From positions 124,001-188,000 of the forward strand of contig NW_020170442.1 in NCBI RefSeq assembly GCF_000524195.1: 64,000 bases of DNA, written 5' to 3'. Position 1 is the first letter of the stretch; every line of letters begins with the position of its first letter. The position numbers were made by a program, and so were the translations under genes. This DNA is from Echinococcus granulosus. Lineage: Eukaryota > Platyhelminthes > Cestoda > Cyclophyllidea > Taeniidae. The notes beneath the pieces were generated by a model, which worked only from the letters and a program-made list of their open reading frames with translations, was not told where the DNA came from and searched no databases. Positions 34,376 to 46,900 of the stretch are shown piece by piece.

Positions 34376-37300
34376 ATAATAGATTTGTATAATGTAAGGG
34401 TGCGAACAAAGCTCTCGCGACAGCGATCACGACAGTGGTTCAAAAAAAAGCGACGTAAAAGTCACCAATAAATTTACAAAAAAGGTTTGTGCAAAATAGC
34501 TAAGCCTTGTAAAAACAAGATACACACCATACCCAAAATTAATCCAAATTTTAGCGCTAGGATTTTTGAAGTGTGATACGAACTTCTCTCAGCGATTGGC
34601 CGCAAGTCGGCAATCAAATATACCTTTCAGATTTCATTGGCTACTAAGGCTTACGCTGAGGTCATTAGTGCATGAGGATACTGAATTTCAATCTACTTGA
34701 AAAACCCACTTCGCCTCAAGTAAACAAAGTAATTTCAGGCATATGCCAAGTCAAGGCGTTCATTTAAATTCAAATTCGTCTGAAAATTTTTTAAGGCTTG
34801 GGAAATTTTGATTTCATCTACGAAAACCTTATATAAAAGCGTCCATCAATACAAACTAACAGGTCGACGATATATTTAGCCGTAGTCACCCCTGCATAAA
34901 ATTAGCGGTTAGAAGTCCCTTCATTTTCGGGCACAATTAGTTGCTTTTTGGCTGTCGAATTGTAGATAATTAATGCAAGTGCGTCACATATTTTATGCCG
35001 TGGCCTTTGAAACTACCCCCAGCCTCAAAATACCTATCATTGATGACTGTAGCGGAAGAACAAGACCATTTCAGCCTTAACTAACATCAATTTTCACCGG
35101 TAGTTTCCTGAAGCCGTCTTCTTTTGGGTATTAAACATTCTAGCCCAACGAGAATCTAAACGTTTTAAATGGCATTAATGCTCTGAGAGTGTTCACGTGA
35201 AGAGAAGGTACTAGCTCACAAGAAAGAAGTTCGGACTTTTACAAAAGGTGTAAACTGGTGGCAGGCAGCTAATTTCAAACGTTGATGCCTGCCTTAGATT
35301 TACTTTCTTTCCCCTTTATGTCACTGCGTGTTAAATAAATTGACATGTGAACCAATAAATTGAGCTCAATCCCACACAAAACTCATATTATTCCACTTCC
35401 GGGATGGGTGCTGCGTACGTGCAAGCTCCAGGTATTGCTAGCATAAACTAGCGGTATCTAATTGTTCTATGAAAGTGTTATTGGTTCTTGTACAGAACCT
35501 TTTTGTATTTTTACCTAAGGACGGCGAGCAGTAAAACGGACGGAATACTCTGTTGTCAAAGTGGTGAGCGAGTCCTATGGAAAGGAAGAGGTTACGCGCA
35601 ATTAAAAGCTGGTAAAAACGGGCATCTTATTGTCAGGTTATTCTTCCACCAACGAGGAAAAATAGATCACCTACGATTTTGAATTTGAGCCATCAAGTGG
35701 TGATCTCCTCCATCACCAACGTAAAGAACTCAGCACTTATCTATTCTTCGACGTTCACCCCCTGTAACAAGTGAGCTGGCTGAGTGAAGGCGTTGTTACT
35801 GGTAATATTTTGAGAGGACAGAGGTCAGGGATGTGCACGTTCGGAACGCGCTTCCGTCTCGAGAATTATTCGACGACGCTTCCGTCACGAGAATCGCGTT
35901 CACCGAAAGCTTCTCATCTAAAGGGTATGTTATCAAGTAAACACGTTTTACAATCGAACTATCAGAAATGACACTTACATGGGTGATGCCACACTAGTGA
36001 AAGCAGCACGTACGCTCCAAAATCCACCGCTTTGGAATGACAAGGGTGTTATTCGTAGCAGTCCAACGTTTCGATAGAATTAGAGGTAATATCTCTTCGC
36101 TTTAAGTGGGTCAATCGCACTGTAGTGCATTTGAAATGCCGATATTTTTTAATGAATTTCAAATGATAACAAATAGTCCAATAAAAAGGCGGGACTTGTA
36201 TTACCATAGTTCTGATGTCTAATAAACTAACAAAGCTTGTTACTTGGATTTGTCCTCTGAAGTTACAGCAGCATAGAAGATGCACCGAGGCACAAGTCGA
36301 AGGATGTTTGAAAACTCTACTTTTTTAGAGGCCCCGTCTTTTAGGGAACCAATATTTTCGTCAAATTCGGTTGTGAATAATAATTTGCACTTGAGTTTCA
36401 TCCAGATTAAGACAAGTGAAGTTCCCGCATCAAGTGTAATACGATGGTTGGTTAAATCTCTGTTTTGGTGAGGAGCGACTCTTTGAATTGGTCATTGTAC
36501 CACGCTGGGTGGGCTGGCCTTCGGGCCATGCCAGTAGCCCTAGTACCTTCTTCAAACCGAATATATATATTCTGCCCGAGTATCATGTCTTCTTTCGTCT
36601 TCAGGGAGGTTCCGAGACGCTACATCAAGAGTCACCGAGAGAAAGCATGCCACACAATTCAACCACTCATAATTGTGCAGGAAATGGATCACTGCAAAAC
36701 TACTTTAAATTTGGCTTCAGCTACATCTATTGAAAATACGGATTTTGCTGGATAGCACATCAAAGTCAAAGTTTACTGCAAGGTTAAGTAAATAAATAAA
36801 TTTTGCTCTAAGAAACAAAGGTTGTATGATTCCTCTTCCTCTTAACGGGCTCTAGATGTCGGCGAAGTGGTCCAAGTGTACTCTTTTACAAGTTCAAAGT
36901 TTCGAACATTTTATTTAATAAATTCTTCATTTTGGCTGAAGGACTTTATACCCTCACACTTTCATTTCTACTAAAGATCACAAAACCGAGCTCTAAGCCA
37001 CCATTATACAATTACCAAATAGTCTGATAATTTACCTCACACATTTACCGATGCTGAGAGCATATTCAATCATCAGACTCACCGATGTCAAAAGCCACCA
37101 ATCGAGGTAGAATATCACGAGATTATGCTTTTTTTTGCATAAGGAACGAAGAATCCTAAAATAAGCTACGATTTTATCAGGTCGATATTCACATTAACTA
37201 CTGTATTGTCGTTAAAGGTAGTTTTTCCGTGAGGTCCGACAATGGAAGGGAAAAGCACAAGTGCTTTTGGGATTGGCACTTTAGTTAGGGCTTAATAGCT

Positions 37301-40300
37301 TGATAAACCATTGATCTGAATGCACGACAGCATGACCAAATATGGCCAACTGTCTGGTCCCCCTGACACTGGTTTCAGTCACTCAGCTGTATGGGTCATT
37401 CGCCAGTCCCAATAGTTCCAACTTGTTGTCATGGTTGAGGGCACAGCCGGGACGCATGAAAACTTGTGATGTGGCTTTTTGCACAAGTACTCCCAACCTC
37501 AGTGGCGATTTCGTAAAGCCTCACTCGTTGTTAGAGGTAGAATGCATAGTTGCACAAGTTATTTTGCCACATGCGTGGGAGCTGAATAAATAGTTTGAGG
37601 TAGGATACGAGGTTCAAGCGCTAGCCAAGTGTCCGATCAATGTACCGTCACCTGTATGCTCCCTGACTCATTAAACCAAGATTTAAAACACGCCAATATT
37701 CGAGGGTAATATTAAGCAAATGAAAAAGATTTAACTGAACTAAGCGGTTGTGAGAGTTGAGCCTATTTCTTTCTCTTAAAAATATGTGTTTGCTTCTACG
37801 AGTGGGAGGACTTGCATGGGTGGAAAAAAAATCAAATTGTATTTAAAGCACTTAAGCGATGATGATAGCTGCTACTTGTGGGATTGTTTGGTTCAAAAGC
37901 AACAACTTACTCCCACTATTTGAAATGCACAAGGGGGGTAGAACACGGAACCGGATAGCAAAACGAGTAAAGTAAGGAACTTTATTTGTTCAACTTGTCC
38001 TGTGTCGTCAGGTGAGTGACCGATCTCACAGGAAAGTGGCAGTGACAGCACTATTAGGGAAGCGAGCCCCGGTCAGTAGTTCCAAGGATGAGAAAAGGGG
38101 CCCAACCAGCTCAAACAACGAACATCCCTTGGTGGAAAACAGTCTACTCTAGGCGTGCCCATCTTATGCCGTGTTCGTGTGAGATGAAGCTTGTATTACA
38201 GGTAAGAATGCGGGTGTGGGGATATACTTGTATGGTATGTGGGTTTGTCTTGTGCTTTACTTGTGCCTATGCTTTCACCATCTAGCAATGCGTGAGTCGT
38301 CCATAGATCAGACCCTCTCGACTGGCTGCTAATACTGCGTACAAGCCCAACTACATGCGTGGTCGTGTCGATCACGTTCGACCCACGTGCGTGCGTCCAA
38401 ACAAGAGAAATTGTGACATGGTGGGAACGTCATGACAACTGATCCAAGTAAGAATATCAAACTTGAGGGGGAACAAAGGGAAGAGAGACAACAACACAAA
38501 ATGCACAATAATTACTTTGAGTAATTTACAGTGATCTCTGCGTAAGACCCTTCCGATGCTATTCCCACGGGTCTCAAGCCCCTTCTGTCATCAATAAGTT
38601 GTCCACTTTTTTTAACACCATGCTACGAATTGACGGCTAAGCACATACTAATCACCGCCTTGGATTTTGCTGTGGAGTAACCTGAAAAATCTCACAAAGT
38701 GCGCCTCACTCCCCTCATCCATGAGTGTGTGTGTGTGTATGTGCTCGTTGGAATGCCACACACGCCTTTTTTCCCGTGTCTCGATGGATGCCGTGACGTG
38801 CCTTCGAATTGCTATGACTACCCGACTTTTGGCTACCACAGGAATTACTTTGAAGTAAGCGTTTTACGCAAGAGCCATATTTCCAGATATTCATCGAACA
38901 CTGGCTGGCAGGCGAGCAAGACCTCTCAGGCTTGGCGCTGACAAACTTAACTCCAATTTCATCACTAATCTAGGATCGCTTGAAGTATTAATAAGGCTTG
39001 ACTAGGAGGGAAGGTGCTGTCAGCCTACACAGTGAATTGACTGAAAGTTTTCCATTATTCTGAGGTCTTTAAGTTAGCACCAATTAGATCAACATCAGTG
39101 TGATAATTACACCAGGTATCAAATTTATTAGTTGCATCGAACCTCATGTACCATGGTATCAGCAATCTGGCAAATCTCCACTCAACACCTCGGTAATTTG
39201 AGCGCGACTAGACATTACGGTGGTCAACAGGGCGTAAAGAAACGGAACAAAAAACAAAACCCCACAAAGCATAAAATGCGCCCAACTACGATGTTTATCA
39301 AGATCTCAGGATGCGGATCTGAAAAATGAAACATACATACGGATGCCTAGAACCTTCGGTAAAGCTGTATTAATGAATTTCTTAGATAGAGTTGGGATGC
39401 CTCTCAAAATCAGGCAATGTTATGCACATTCATGTAACATTTCCTGAAAATGATTCAGTCAGTAGAATACGACCTAAACCGAAAATTTATACTATAGAAG
39501 ACAGGGTCTGCAAAACAGTTAATAAAATTTTACTTTTAGTCACTTAACTAGGTGATAGAGGCAGTGGTACTTAGTCCTCTACCCGGACCTATGTGTAAGC
39601 TGATTGGTCTTGAACATCCAAAGTGCCTGAGGCGTGGCAAAGTACTAACCTGAGGATCGAAGGACTTAAACGATCGAAAATCTACAGACTGTAATTTATG
39701 ATAAGAAGCATATCCTTACCGGCTTTTGAATATCGACAATGCGAAGCAGCCACCAAGTACGAGCTAGTGCTCACAGATCTTGACCAGACGTTTGAGGGCA
39801 AATCTGAAGCGATGACATTGGTTTTGCTCCCTCAAAACATCTACATGAGGAGACGCGACCTGCATGCTGGACCGACTACTAAATTGGACCTAGTCAACCA
39901 CGAGTCCCCACTGTGAGTCTGCGGCAAAAGCGGTCTAATCGCGCGTGAGCCAATTTGATTAAGACCTTAATTGCACCTTTGACCTCGTGAGTCAACCACA
40001 GATTTCTGAAAGTTCACGTTGAACGAATGCACCCAGGCGGGGCGTAACAATGTCGGCACAGAGCCACAACGACCCAGGCTTGAGCAGCACGCAAATAACA
40101 CGAAAACTTACAAACGATAAAACGCTTGAATACCGAAATAAAATTCATCAAATCCCATAACAGCAGTTCAGGAAACCTTCCCATATCCGAGATCAAGGAT
40201 CGGCGTCTACACAAATAAAGTGGCAGCATGAGGTAAATTGTATTTCCGATGTAAACCCCAACCCTAATGGGATCAGTAAACACAAATGATATTAGGGGCA

Positions 40301-40494
40301 AACAGAAGTGAAAAGGGCAGTGATGACTGAAGAAAGGATTTGTGAGGTTGAGTTAGAGGAAATGTTACAAACATCAAGAGGATAACGGAAGGAAAGTAGC
40401 GACGCTAAGGAGTGAGATGAACAACTGTACACAAGGAGACTACAATGCACAAATACGAGCGCACGGTTGCATCAGTGGTTTGGAGACCGAAGAT
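34376..40494. other. Intergenic region with a repeat copy
   Basis: No gene is supported over 6.1 kb between the 4E-T start and the calnexin 3' end. A dispersed repeat copy occupies 36434-36660 and a short GT run lies near 38727. Frames at 37342-37593 and 39698-39916 show no recognisable protein. Confidence 0.5.
36434..36660 (+). repeat. Dispersed ~230-bp repeat, copy A
   Basis: It shares an ordered set of blocks with 53548-53760 (+) and 51155-51392 (-). The blocks are GTGTAATACGATG, GGTGAGG.GCGAC, TTTGAATT, GTACCACGCTG, GTGGGCTGGCC, GGGCCATGCCAGTAGCCC, CCGAGTAT.RTGTCTTC.TTCGTCTTCAGG and GACGCTACAT. No reading frame runs through it. A SINE-like or other small non-autonomous element is likely. 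Confidence 0.8.
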
Positions 40495-42959
40495 CTACTC
40501 CTTGCGGGTTCTTTGACGAGTGGCCGAGGGACTGGGCTGAAATGGAAAACGCACACGCTGTATGGAATTCCAGTAAATTTATTTTTAAGCTCCTAGAGTA
40601 AATCTAATTGAATGTGTGAAGTGAACAAGTACACGGGAATAAAATAGCAAAATACGATCTCATTTCATATGCAAGGCAACAAAAAAAGGCGTGCAGCGTT
40701 TCTGTTAATGAAAAAGAATATAACAAAAACGGAATAACTGATCTTACTTCCTCCTCTTCCTCCGCATCACTACCATCTTCTTCTTCCTCCGCTTCGCCCT
40801 TATCGATATCACTTCCGCTCCTCTCAGCATCAGCCTCCATGCCGCCAGCTGCGTCTGATTCTTCTGGATTGCTGTCAGGGACGGGCTCATCAGTCTTCTT
40901 GTAATAGGCACCACCTTTTGCAGCAGATGAGCGACAACAGCAGTAGAAGAAGAGAGCCAGGACAAGGAAACCACCGGCAATGCCTGCTGTCACATGCCAC
41001 GGTTTTCCAGAAACCATTTCGACAGCGGCATCAAACACACTTCTCTACAGAGCGTAAATATAACCTCAATGCTTTAGACTTTCTTGTGGTACACAAGTAG
41101 AGAAAATCAAAAAGTGCCTGCGATACGAACAAATGTCTTTGCATCAATGATCAATTTATTTAGCCAGGTTTGACAATGCTTAATCACAGCCTAAATAATT
41201 GAATCCATGACGCAATTAAAGTAATAAAAGATGACTTAGAGAATCGAGTAAATGATGACATCAGCGAAAAAAACGACAGGAACTAAAAACCAACCCCATC
41301 GACCCTTGATTGCTCCTCAGCCTTCTGCTTAAGGACCCAAGTCTCAGCAGCAAATTTATCAGCACCCTTTTTCGAAGTTCCTATGTAGAAATTGTCAAAC
41401 GCAATATCTGCTGTCATAGACCAGAGTTCCAAACCAAGCGCGCGCTGACAAGAGACCAGTAGATTAATTGACCTTGCGTTACCACACACACGACCAGATG
41501 TAAAAGGCTACTTACAATGGGTGTCATCCGGAAGGGATGTTTATCCTCGAAGTAGTCAGGGTTCGGGATTTTTTTGGGCTTCCAAATCCCGTCAAATTTG
41601 GGATTGGAGATCATAGGAGGAGACCATTTACCTTTGTAATTCGGATTCAACTTCTTTGGTTTCTCCCACGGTCCACATCCAGGAGCAGACTGACAATCAG
41701 GATTATCGATCATGGGCGCCTCCCATTCACCATCTGTCTCGGTATTCCAATCAGATGGTCTTTCCGCCTTGGGATCAGAAATCAGTTTTGGTGTGTCCAC
41801 GAGCCAACCCTCAGGCATAGTGGCATCTTCATCTATAACGAATTGCGGAGCTGACTCATCCCAGTCATCCGGTTTCTTGGCATCAGGATCAGGAATTTTT
41901 TCCCGTTCATCCCATGTTTCCGGTTTTTTGTCATTCAGATCAATGATTTCGGTTGGTGGATTCACAGGAGGCCTATGGGATCACAAAACATTAGAACACG
42001 TGAGAAGAAATAGGAGTAAATACAAACTTACGTAAAATCACTAAGAAGGTTCCCAGATTTCATCAGAGACTGGTCCACATACACCTCAAAGGAGTTGTCG
42101 GATCGAGTGACTATAAATAACTCACTTTTAGAAAAGAAGATTACCAAAAGTAAATAGGTGCGTCTTTCCATCCGTAAAAAGGGACTCCAGTGTTGCAGTC
42201 GGTTTGTCCATATGTTTTTCTTGAATTTCCATAGTTTTAGGATTCTTATGACGGAATATAAAGTGAAGCTACAAGTAGTAAATAACAAAATGTATACCTT
42301 TGAGTCCATTCCACATTTGTCCGGTCCAAACATTATGGTGTAAGGTGTTTTATCATGAAATGCACTCTAGAGCGTAAAAAAAAACGAAAAACTCTCTACC
42401 AGATTAAGGTTTGGGGAGGCAGATAACAGTTTAATGTATGCACCGCCACAGGTTTGCTTATTCATAAATTTCACTTCGTATTGAACGACGAACTCATCCT
42501 TATCGAAATTGAACTCGCGTCCCAAATCTATTGCGATAGCATGATGTTTGCCTTCTGATTTCAAAACGAGGGAATAGTCGTTTTCGATGGCGCTAGTTGC
42601 AGGAACTTCAATAGACCATTTTCCTTCGTATTTGGAAATCGCAGCATCAACACCTTCCTTCGCAGCGGTTGAAAGGACCATTCTAAGAGTTGAACAGTTG
42701 AAACAGAGCTTTACTTCTCCATATCATCGGGAGATGTGAAGTATAACGCTAGTATAGCGTCTTCCGGCGTATTCGGAGCTTCGAAAACAATCTACAAATG
42801 ACGCTCTAAAATTGGGGTAACCTTGTTCAACTTCTGACCCGCAGATTTAACTAAACCTTCGCCATCTATAGACGCATCTGCACCACTATCTCCACAATGG
42901 ACTAGGCCAATCGCCAAGAGAATTACGCACGCAAGACCAGAAAACCGCGTCCACAACAT
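40495..42959 (-). CDS. CANX: Calnexin, ER membrane lectin chaperone
   Basis: Calnexin retains monoglucosylated glycoproteins in the ER for folding. Exons on the - strand: 42959-42822, 42791-42715, 42682-42400, 42366-42298, 42268-42145, 42110-42032, 41972-41516, 41444 to about 41295, 41044-40748, 40536-40495. They give about 571 residues (human 592). A signal peptide ([19 protein letters not shown], cut near C22) precedes the lectin domain, with CGGAYIKLL and [13 protein letters not shown] supplying the cysteine pair. The P-domain has repeated motif 1 ([14 protein letters not shown] type) and motif 2 ([22 protein letters not shown]). A membrane segment ([20 protein letters not shown]) and an acidic cytosolic tail follow. 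A final 42-nt exon adds a basic end, RQRTRKE, like the family's RKPRRE retention tail. The 5' half has five introns of 29-34 nt. The exon ending near 41295 has a weak donor (GGG|gttggt or AGG|gtcgat). Confidence 0.95.
42111..42821 (-). other. Five mini-introns in calnexin
   Basis: Mini-introns lie at 42792-42821 (30 nt), 42683-42714 (32 nt), 42367-42399 (33 nt), 42269-42297 (29 nt) and 42111-42144 (34 nt). Each begins GT and ends AG. Each removal restores conserved calnexin sequence across the junction, for example [16 protein letters not shown] and [14 protein letters not shown]. Confidence 0.88.
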
Positions 42960-43912
42960 TAGTTAAAATGACCGGTTATGCCAGGTGACAGCGAGTGATT
43001 GGCTAATTTTAAATTAACCTCAAAATATTAATTGCCTTACTAAATAACGACATCTGGAAAGTTGTGCGATTACATTTGCAGTGTTCTGTTTAATTTTCTT
43101 TTGTGGCTTACTTTATGCCTGTGTTGGTCTTTTTTTAAATTATAGTCTTTGCAGCTACTATCATTATCGTCCAGTTCGGTCCTTTTGCTCAAAAAAATAA
43201 GCCTTGAACAACGTCGTATATTAGTCTAATCCCGTTATTACCCCCTTTTCAACATAATTCCAGATACCGTTACGCCTTTTTTGATGATTTAATTAGCAAA
43301 TAATCATAGCATGCCTTGACAGCGTCAAAAACCCCACTTTCCTAGGAAACAAAAACTATCACGCAAAGCCCACTTAAGCTTGGCGCTCCGCATCACTCCT
43401 AAACGGTCCCAACGCACCCTCCCCGACCCTTTTCAGGGCAAGATTGCGAGTGGGAATTCATAAGTCCCACCTAGAGCCACGTGCGAAATCAACCCGGTGA
43501 GTGCAAGCACGACCCCACAGAACCCCCGGCTAGGACAACCACAAGCCAGTTGGCAAGTCAATAGGCAAAATGAAATGCATTCAGATTCTTGTCGCCCAAG
43601 GATGCTGTGCGGAAGTCAATCACAGCAATGCCCTCATCGTTCTCACTTAATGTAAGCGTCCGATTCGTGTTAGTGGCAGCAGTGAAGTGGGATGCAGTAA
43701 AAGATGCAGAGTTGCATATGCTGACACTGGCAAGGGATTCCACGAATTTGCAACTACATGCGGATAATACAATTGTGTTCCTTAACACTTACAAGGAATA
43801 TTTTATCCAGCAAAAATCTCATGGGTGTCAACAAATAAACACACGAGTGGGAGGGCAAATGAATAGGCCGGGGGGTGAGAATATGTAGAAAAGAGATGAT
43901 TCTCTCCCACTA
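42960..43912 (-). other. Gap between the USP7 3' end and the calnexin start
   Basis: Two same-strand genes are separated by 953 nt. It presumably holds the USP7 3' UTR and the calnexin promoter. I see no additional gene. Confidence 0.5.
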
Positions 43913-46900
43913 TCAGTTGTGAATCTTGATGGATTTTTCGCTTGGTGCGTAACGCGGCCGCTTCGGCGGTTCGTGCTCCACACCAAGCCAGGGCTTCGGA
44001 CCTGGACAAGTATCTCGAGTGAGAGCAATTGTATCCACCATTACACTATTCTCGTCTGGAATAGCGATGAACTTGTTACGGAAGACAAGAGCAAAGTTCC
44101 AAGCGTCGAATTCCTTGTCATTTACAACATCGAGACGTTCACGAATTCGCTTCTTCACATCACTGTACGACTCACCATTTCGCAACCTCACGGTAAACGG
44201 TACACCAAACGTCTCATTCAAAACCTTATTGAAGTGGGCAGCATTGATCACTAAATCGTCTTGCTGCAAATTTTCCTCATCTTGTGGCACCTCCTCCACT
44301 CTCAATCCGTTTCGCAGATTTTCATTGATATCACTTTGAAGCACCATCATAGCATCGTCTATCTTCTCCAGAGGATAGTTCTCATCGTAGATCTGGGCGA
44401 TTCGGTTCCATCGGATCTCCATGAGACGAAGCTTTCCGGATCCGCTCAGAGTGACATGTGACCGAACTTCGGCCAGAATGTCTGCCACGGCTCCACTGCT
44501 AGGAACAGAGAGCCCCAAGTCCAGACGGTCAGTGAGTTTAGGGCCAAAAAAGGCCACTTGGATTTGCTTCAAGCACTCCAACCGGCTCACTGGCAGAGCC
44601 GTGTGCGCATAGTAGACCCGGCGGGGGGCCGGCACATGTAAGTTATGGTTGCTGAAGGGAGATGGGGTAACCCTGGGGATACTAGAATAGCGTGACACAC
44701 AAAGAGGGGGACGATCTTGAGATGCCACACTGGCAGCAGCAGTGCATTGAACTGTGATAACGGAGACGGTAGAGGGGAGCGAAAGAAAGCCACGGAGGGT
44801 CGCAGTTGTCGCTGATGGAACCGGTGGACCAGGCGGTTCGCGTACAAGACCTTGATGGGCAGCTGAAGCCAGAGCCCCAATCAAATTGGCCGAAGCGCAG
44901 GAAAAACCTATGAAAGAAATTACATTTATCAGACTGCTCAATTCAAGGAGTGAGATCATGGTCCTACCCCCGCAAAAAAGTTTTGGTTTGCAGAAAATGC
45001 ACGCGGAAAGGAACAAAGCAAAGTCGAACACCTTTACTGCAGAACTTTCATTCAAGAATAAAACACCCACAATTGAATAGCGAGAGCAGAGAACGAACCT
45101 GAGGCCTTGGCAGCGCGTGACTGTTCGGAGATCAGAGATGCGCCACCACTCGGTGAAAAGCTATTCCCATTGCCCAAGTCGTTGGATAGGGGAGACGGAT
45201 TAACCGCATTGACATGAAGGTCTTGTGTGGGAACGTTAGCAGTCTTGTTTACAGATGCGCTGACGCCACTGCCAGATGTTGGGGTAGGGTGCGAGGGGAA
45301 GAACTGTAGGTGATCTGGTCGTCCTGAGAGGTAGCCGGCGGCGAGCTCCGCAAATCTCCAGTACGACAGCTCAGGTGATACCCGAATTAGAATGCCGGGA
45401 TCTGACTTGCGCAATTTATCCACTAGCAAGATGTCCACCTTGTAGAAACGATAATGTTAGTAAATATAAATATGCGAGTGCACACACTCCACTAGCACTT
45501 GTCGAACCGCTGTTTCTTCCAATTTATCCTTACTAACAATTCAGTAACCCATGGATAACTTATCTCGTAAAAAAGCAAGTTTCTAACATTAAAGGCAGTT
45601 AAAAAGTTAGAAGTACCACTCACCATCATAGAAGAAGATAGGAAGTAATGAACAAAGGCCTCATGCAAAGGCAGAGACTTCTGAGGTTCACCTGGCAAAT
45701 GACCATTGATGGCAACCTTGCGAAGATGTAGACTCACATTCGGAAGATCATGACGCCATTGGCTATGGTTATTGTCAACAACAGCCGTCTCCATGCTGAT
45801 GTCTGCAGGGGAGTTTGGGTGTAACATTTGGCCTGCAAGGCTAGGATCCTTTGCTTGACTGGTGTCAACCTTTAAAGGGACAATGACAGTGTCAGTGTGA
45901 AGACCGAAACACACGTGGCTGAGACTAAACGGAATTTGTTTCCAATTCAAAGGCGCATACAAATATTGGCATATTTTTAGGTTTACAAAGAGGAAGTATG
46001 AGCGAAGTAGTGGGAACACACGTGGAAATAGATAATTTCCCCATGCTTAAGTTTGCGTGAAAGCGTGGTGAGATCCACTGGCTTGGGTAGACGAGCGTTG
46101 TCCTGATGGTAAAAGATGAGTGGTGTAGTGGGCGGGAGGCCCACGCGCTTGTTCAGAAGGGCAGGCAGAGCCTCAACTGAAGCGGAGGTGGGCAAATCGG
46201 CATGACCGCAGTAGCAAAGAGTGCAGAGATTAGAATCGAAGTACTTGAAGAAGCACAGACTACAATCAGAAGTAGGGCTACCGACCCAAACCGCTTGCTC
46301 TCGACGCCGGGCCCAGAGCGTCAGCACACTATCCGAGGGGAAGTCCGTGGTTATATTGCGACTAAACTCCACTGCACATGTCGATTTTCTATGAAAGATG
46401 TAATTAATCCGCAATTTCAACCACGATAACCAAATCAAAGTGGAGATAACACATGTGGGTATCTATAGTGTTCACGAGTATCTATACCTTTAGAGAACTG
46501 ACCTAAATGGATTAAAATACATCTGCCGATTCAATCACAGCAGGTGATACTGCGAATAAAACTTACTGACAGATCGCACGCCACAGGCTGATTTTCTGAA
46601 GCGGCCATTGAAGAAAGCTTGCAATGGCCTCATTCAACTTGCACTCATCTAACTCCCGTCGGTGAATTCGAAGCGAACGAATTGGAACCTCGTTGATTCG
46701 AAGGAGTTCAGGACCCTTAATATGAAATTTAAAAATCTGTGACTGAAAATGTACTATCACCTTGGAAAAACACCTTGATTCAGGTGTTACGATATGGAAC
46801 ATAATTAACAGCCTAGTGATAGTGAGAAAATCACTACCAAGTTTTCAAACGAGCTCTTGAGACGTCTGTCTCAGCAAATTGAGTTCACTGCCCAGACGAG

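Noticed and set aside
42028..42333. Apparent continuous 101-codon frame through calnexin
   Set aside because: It reads through two mini-introns. Only the spliced version (29-nt and 34-nt introns removed) restores the calnexin sequence.
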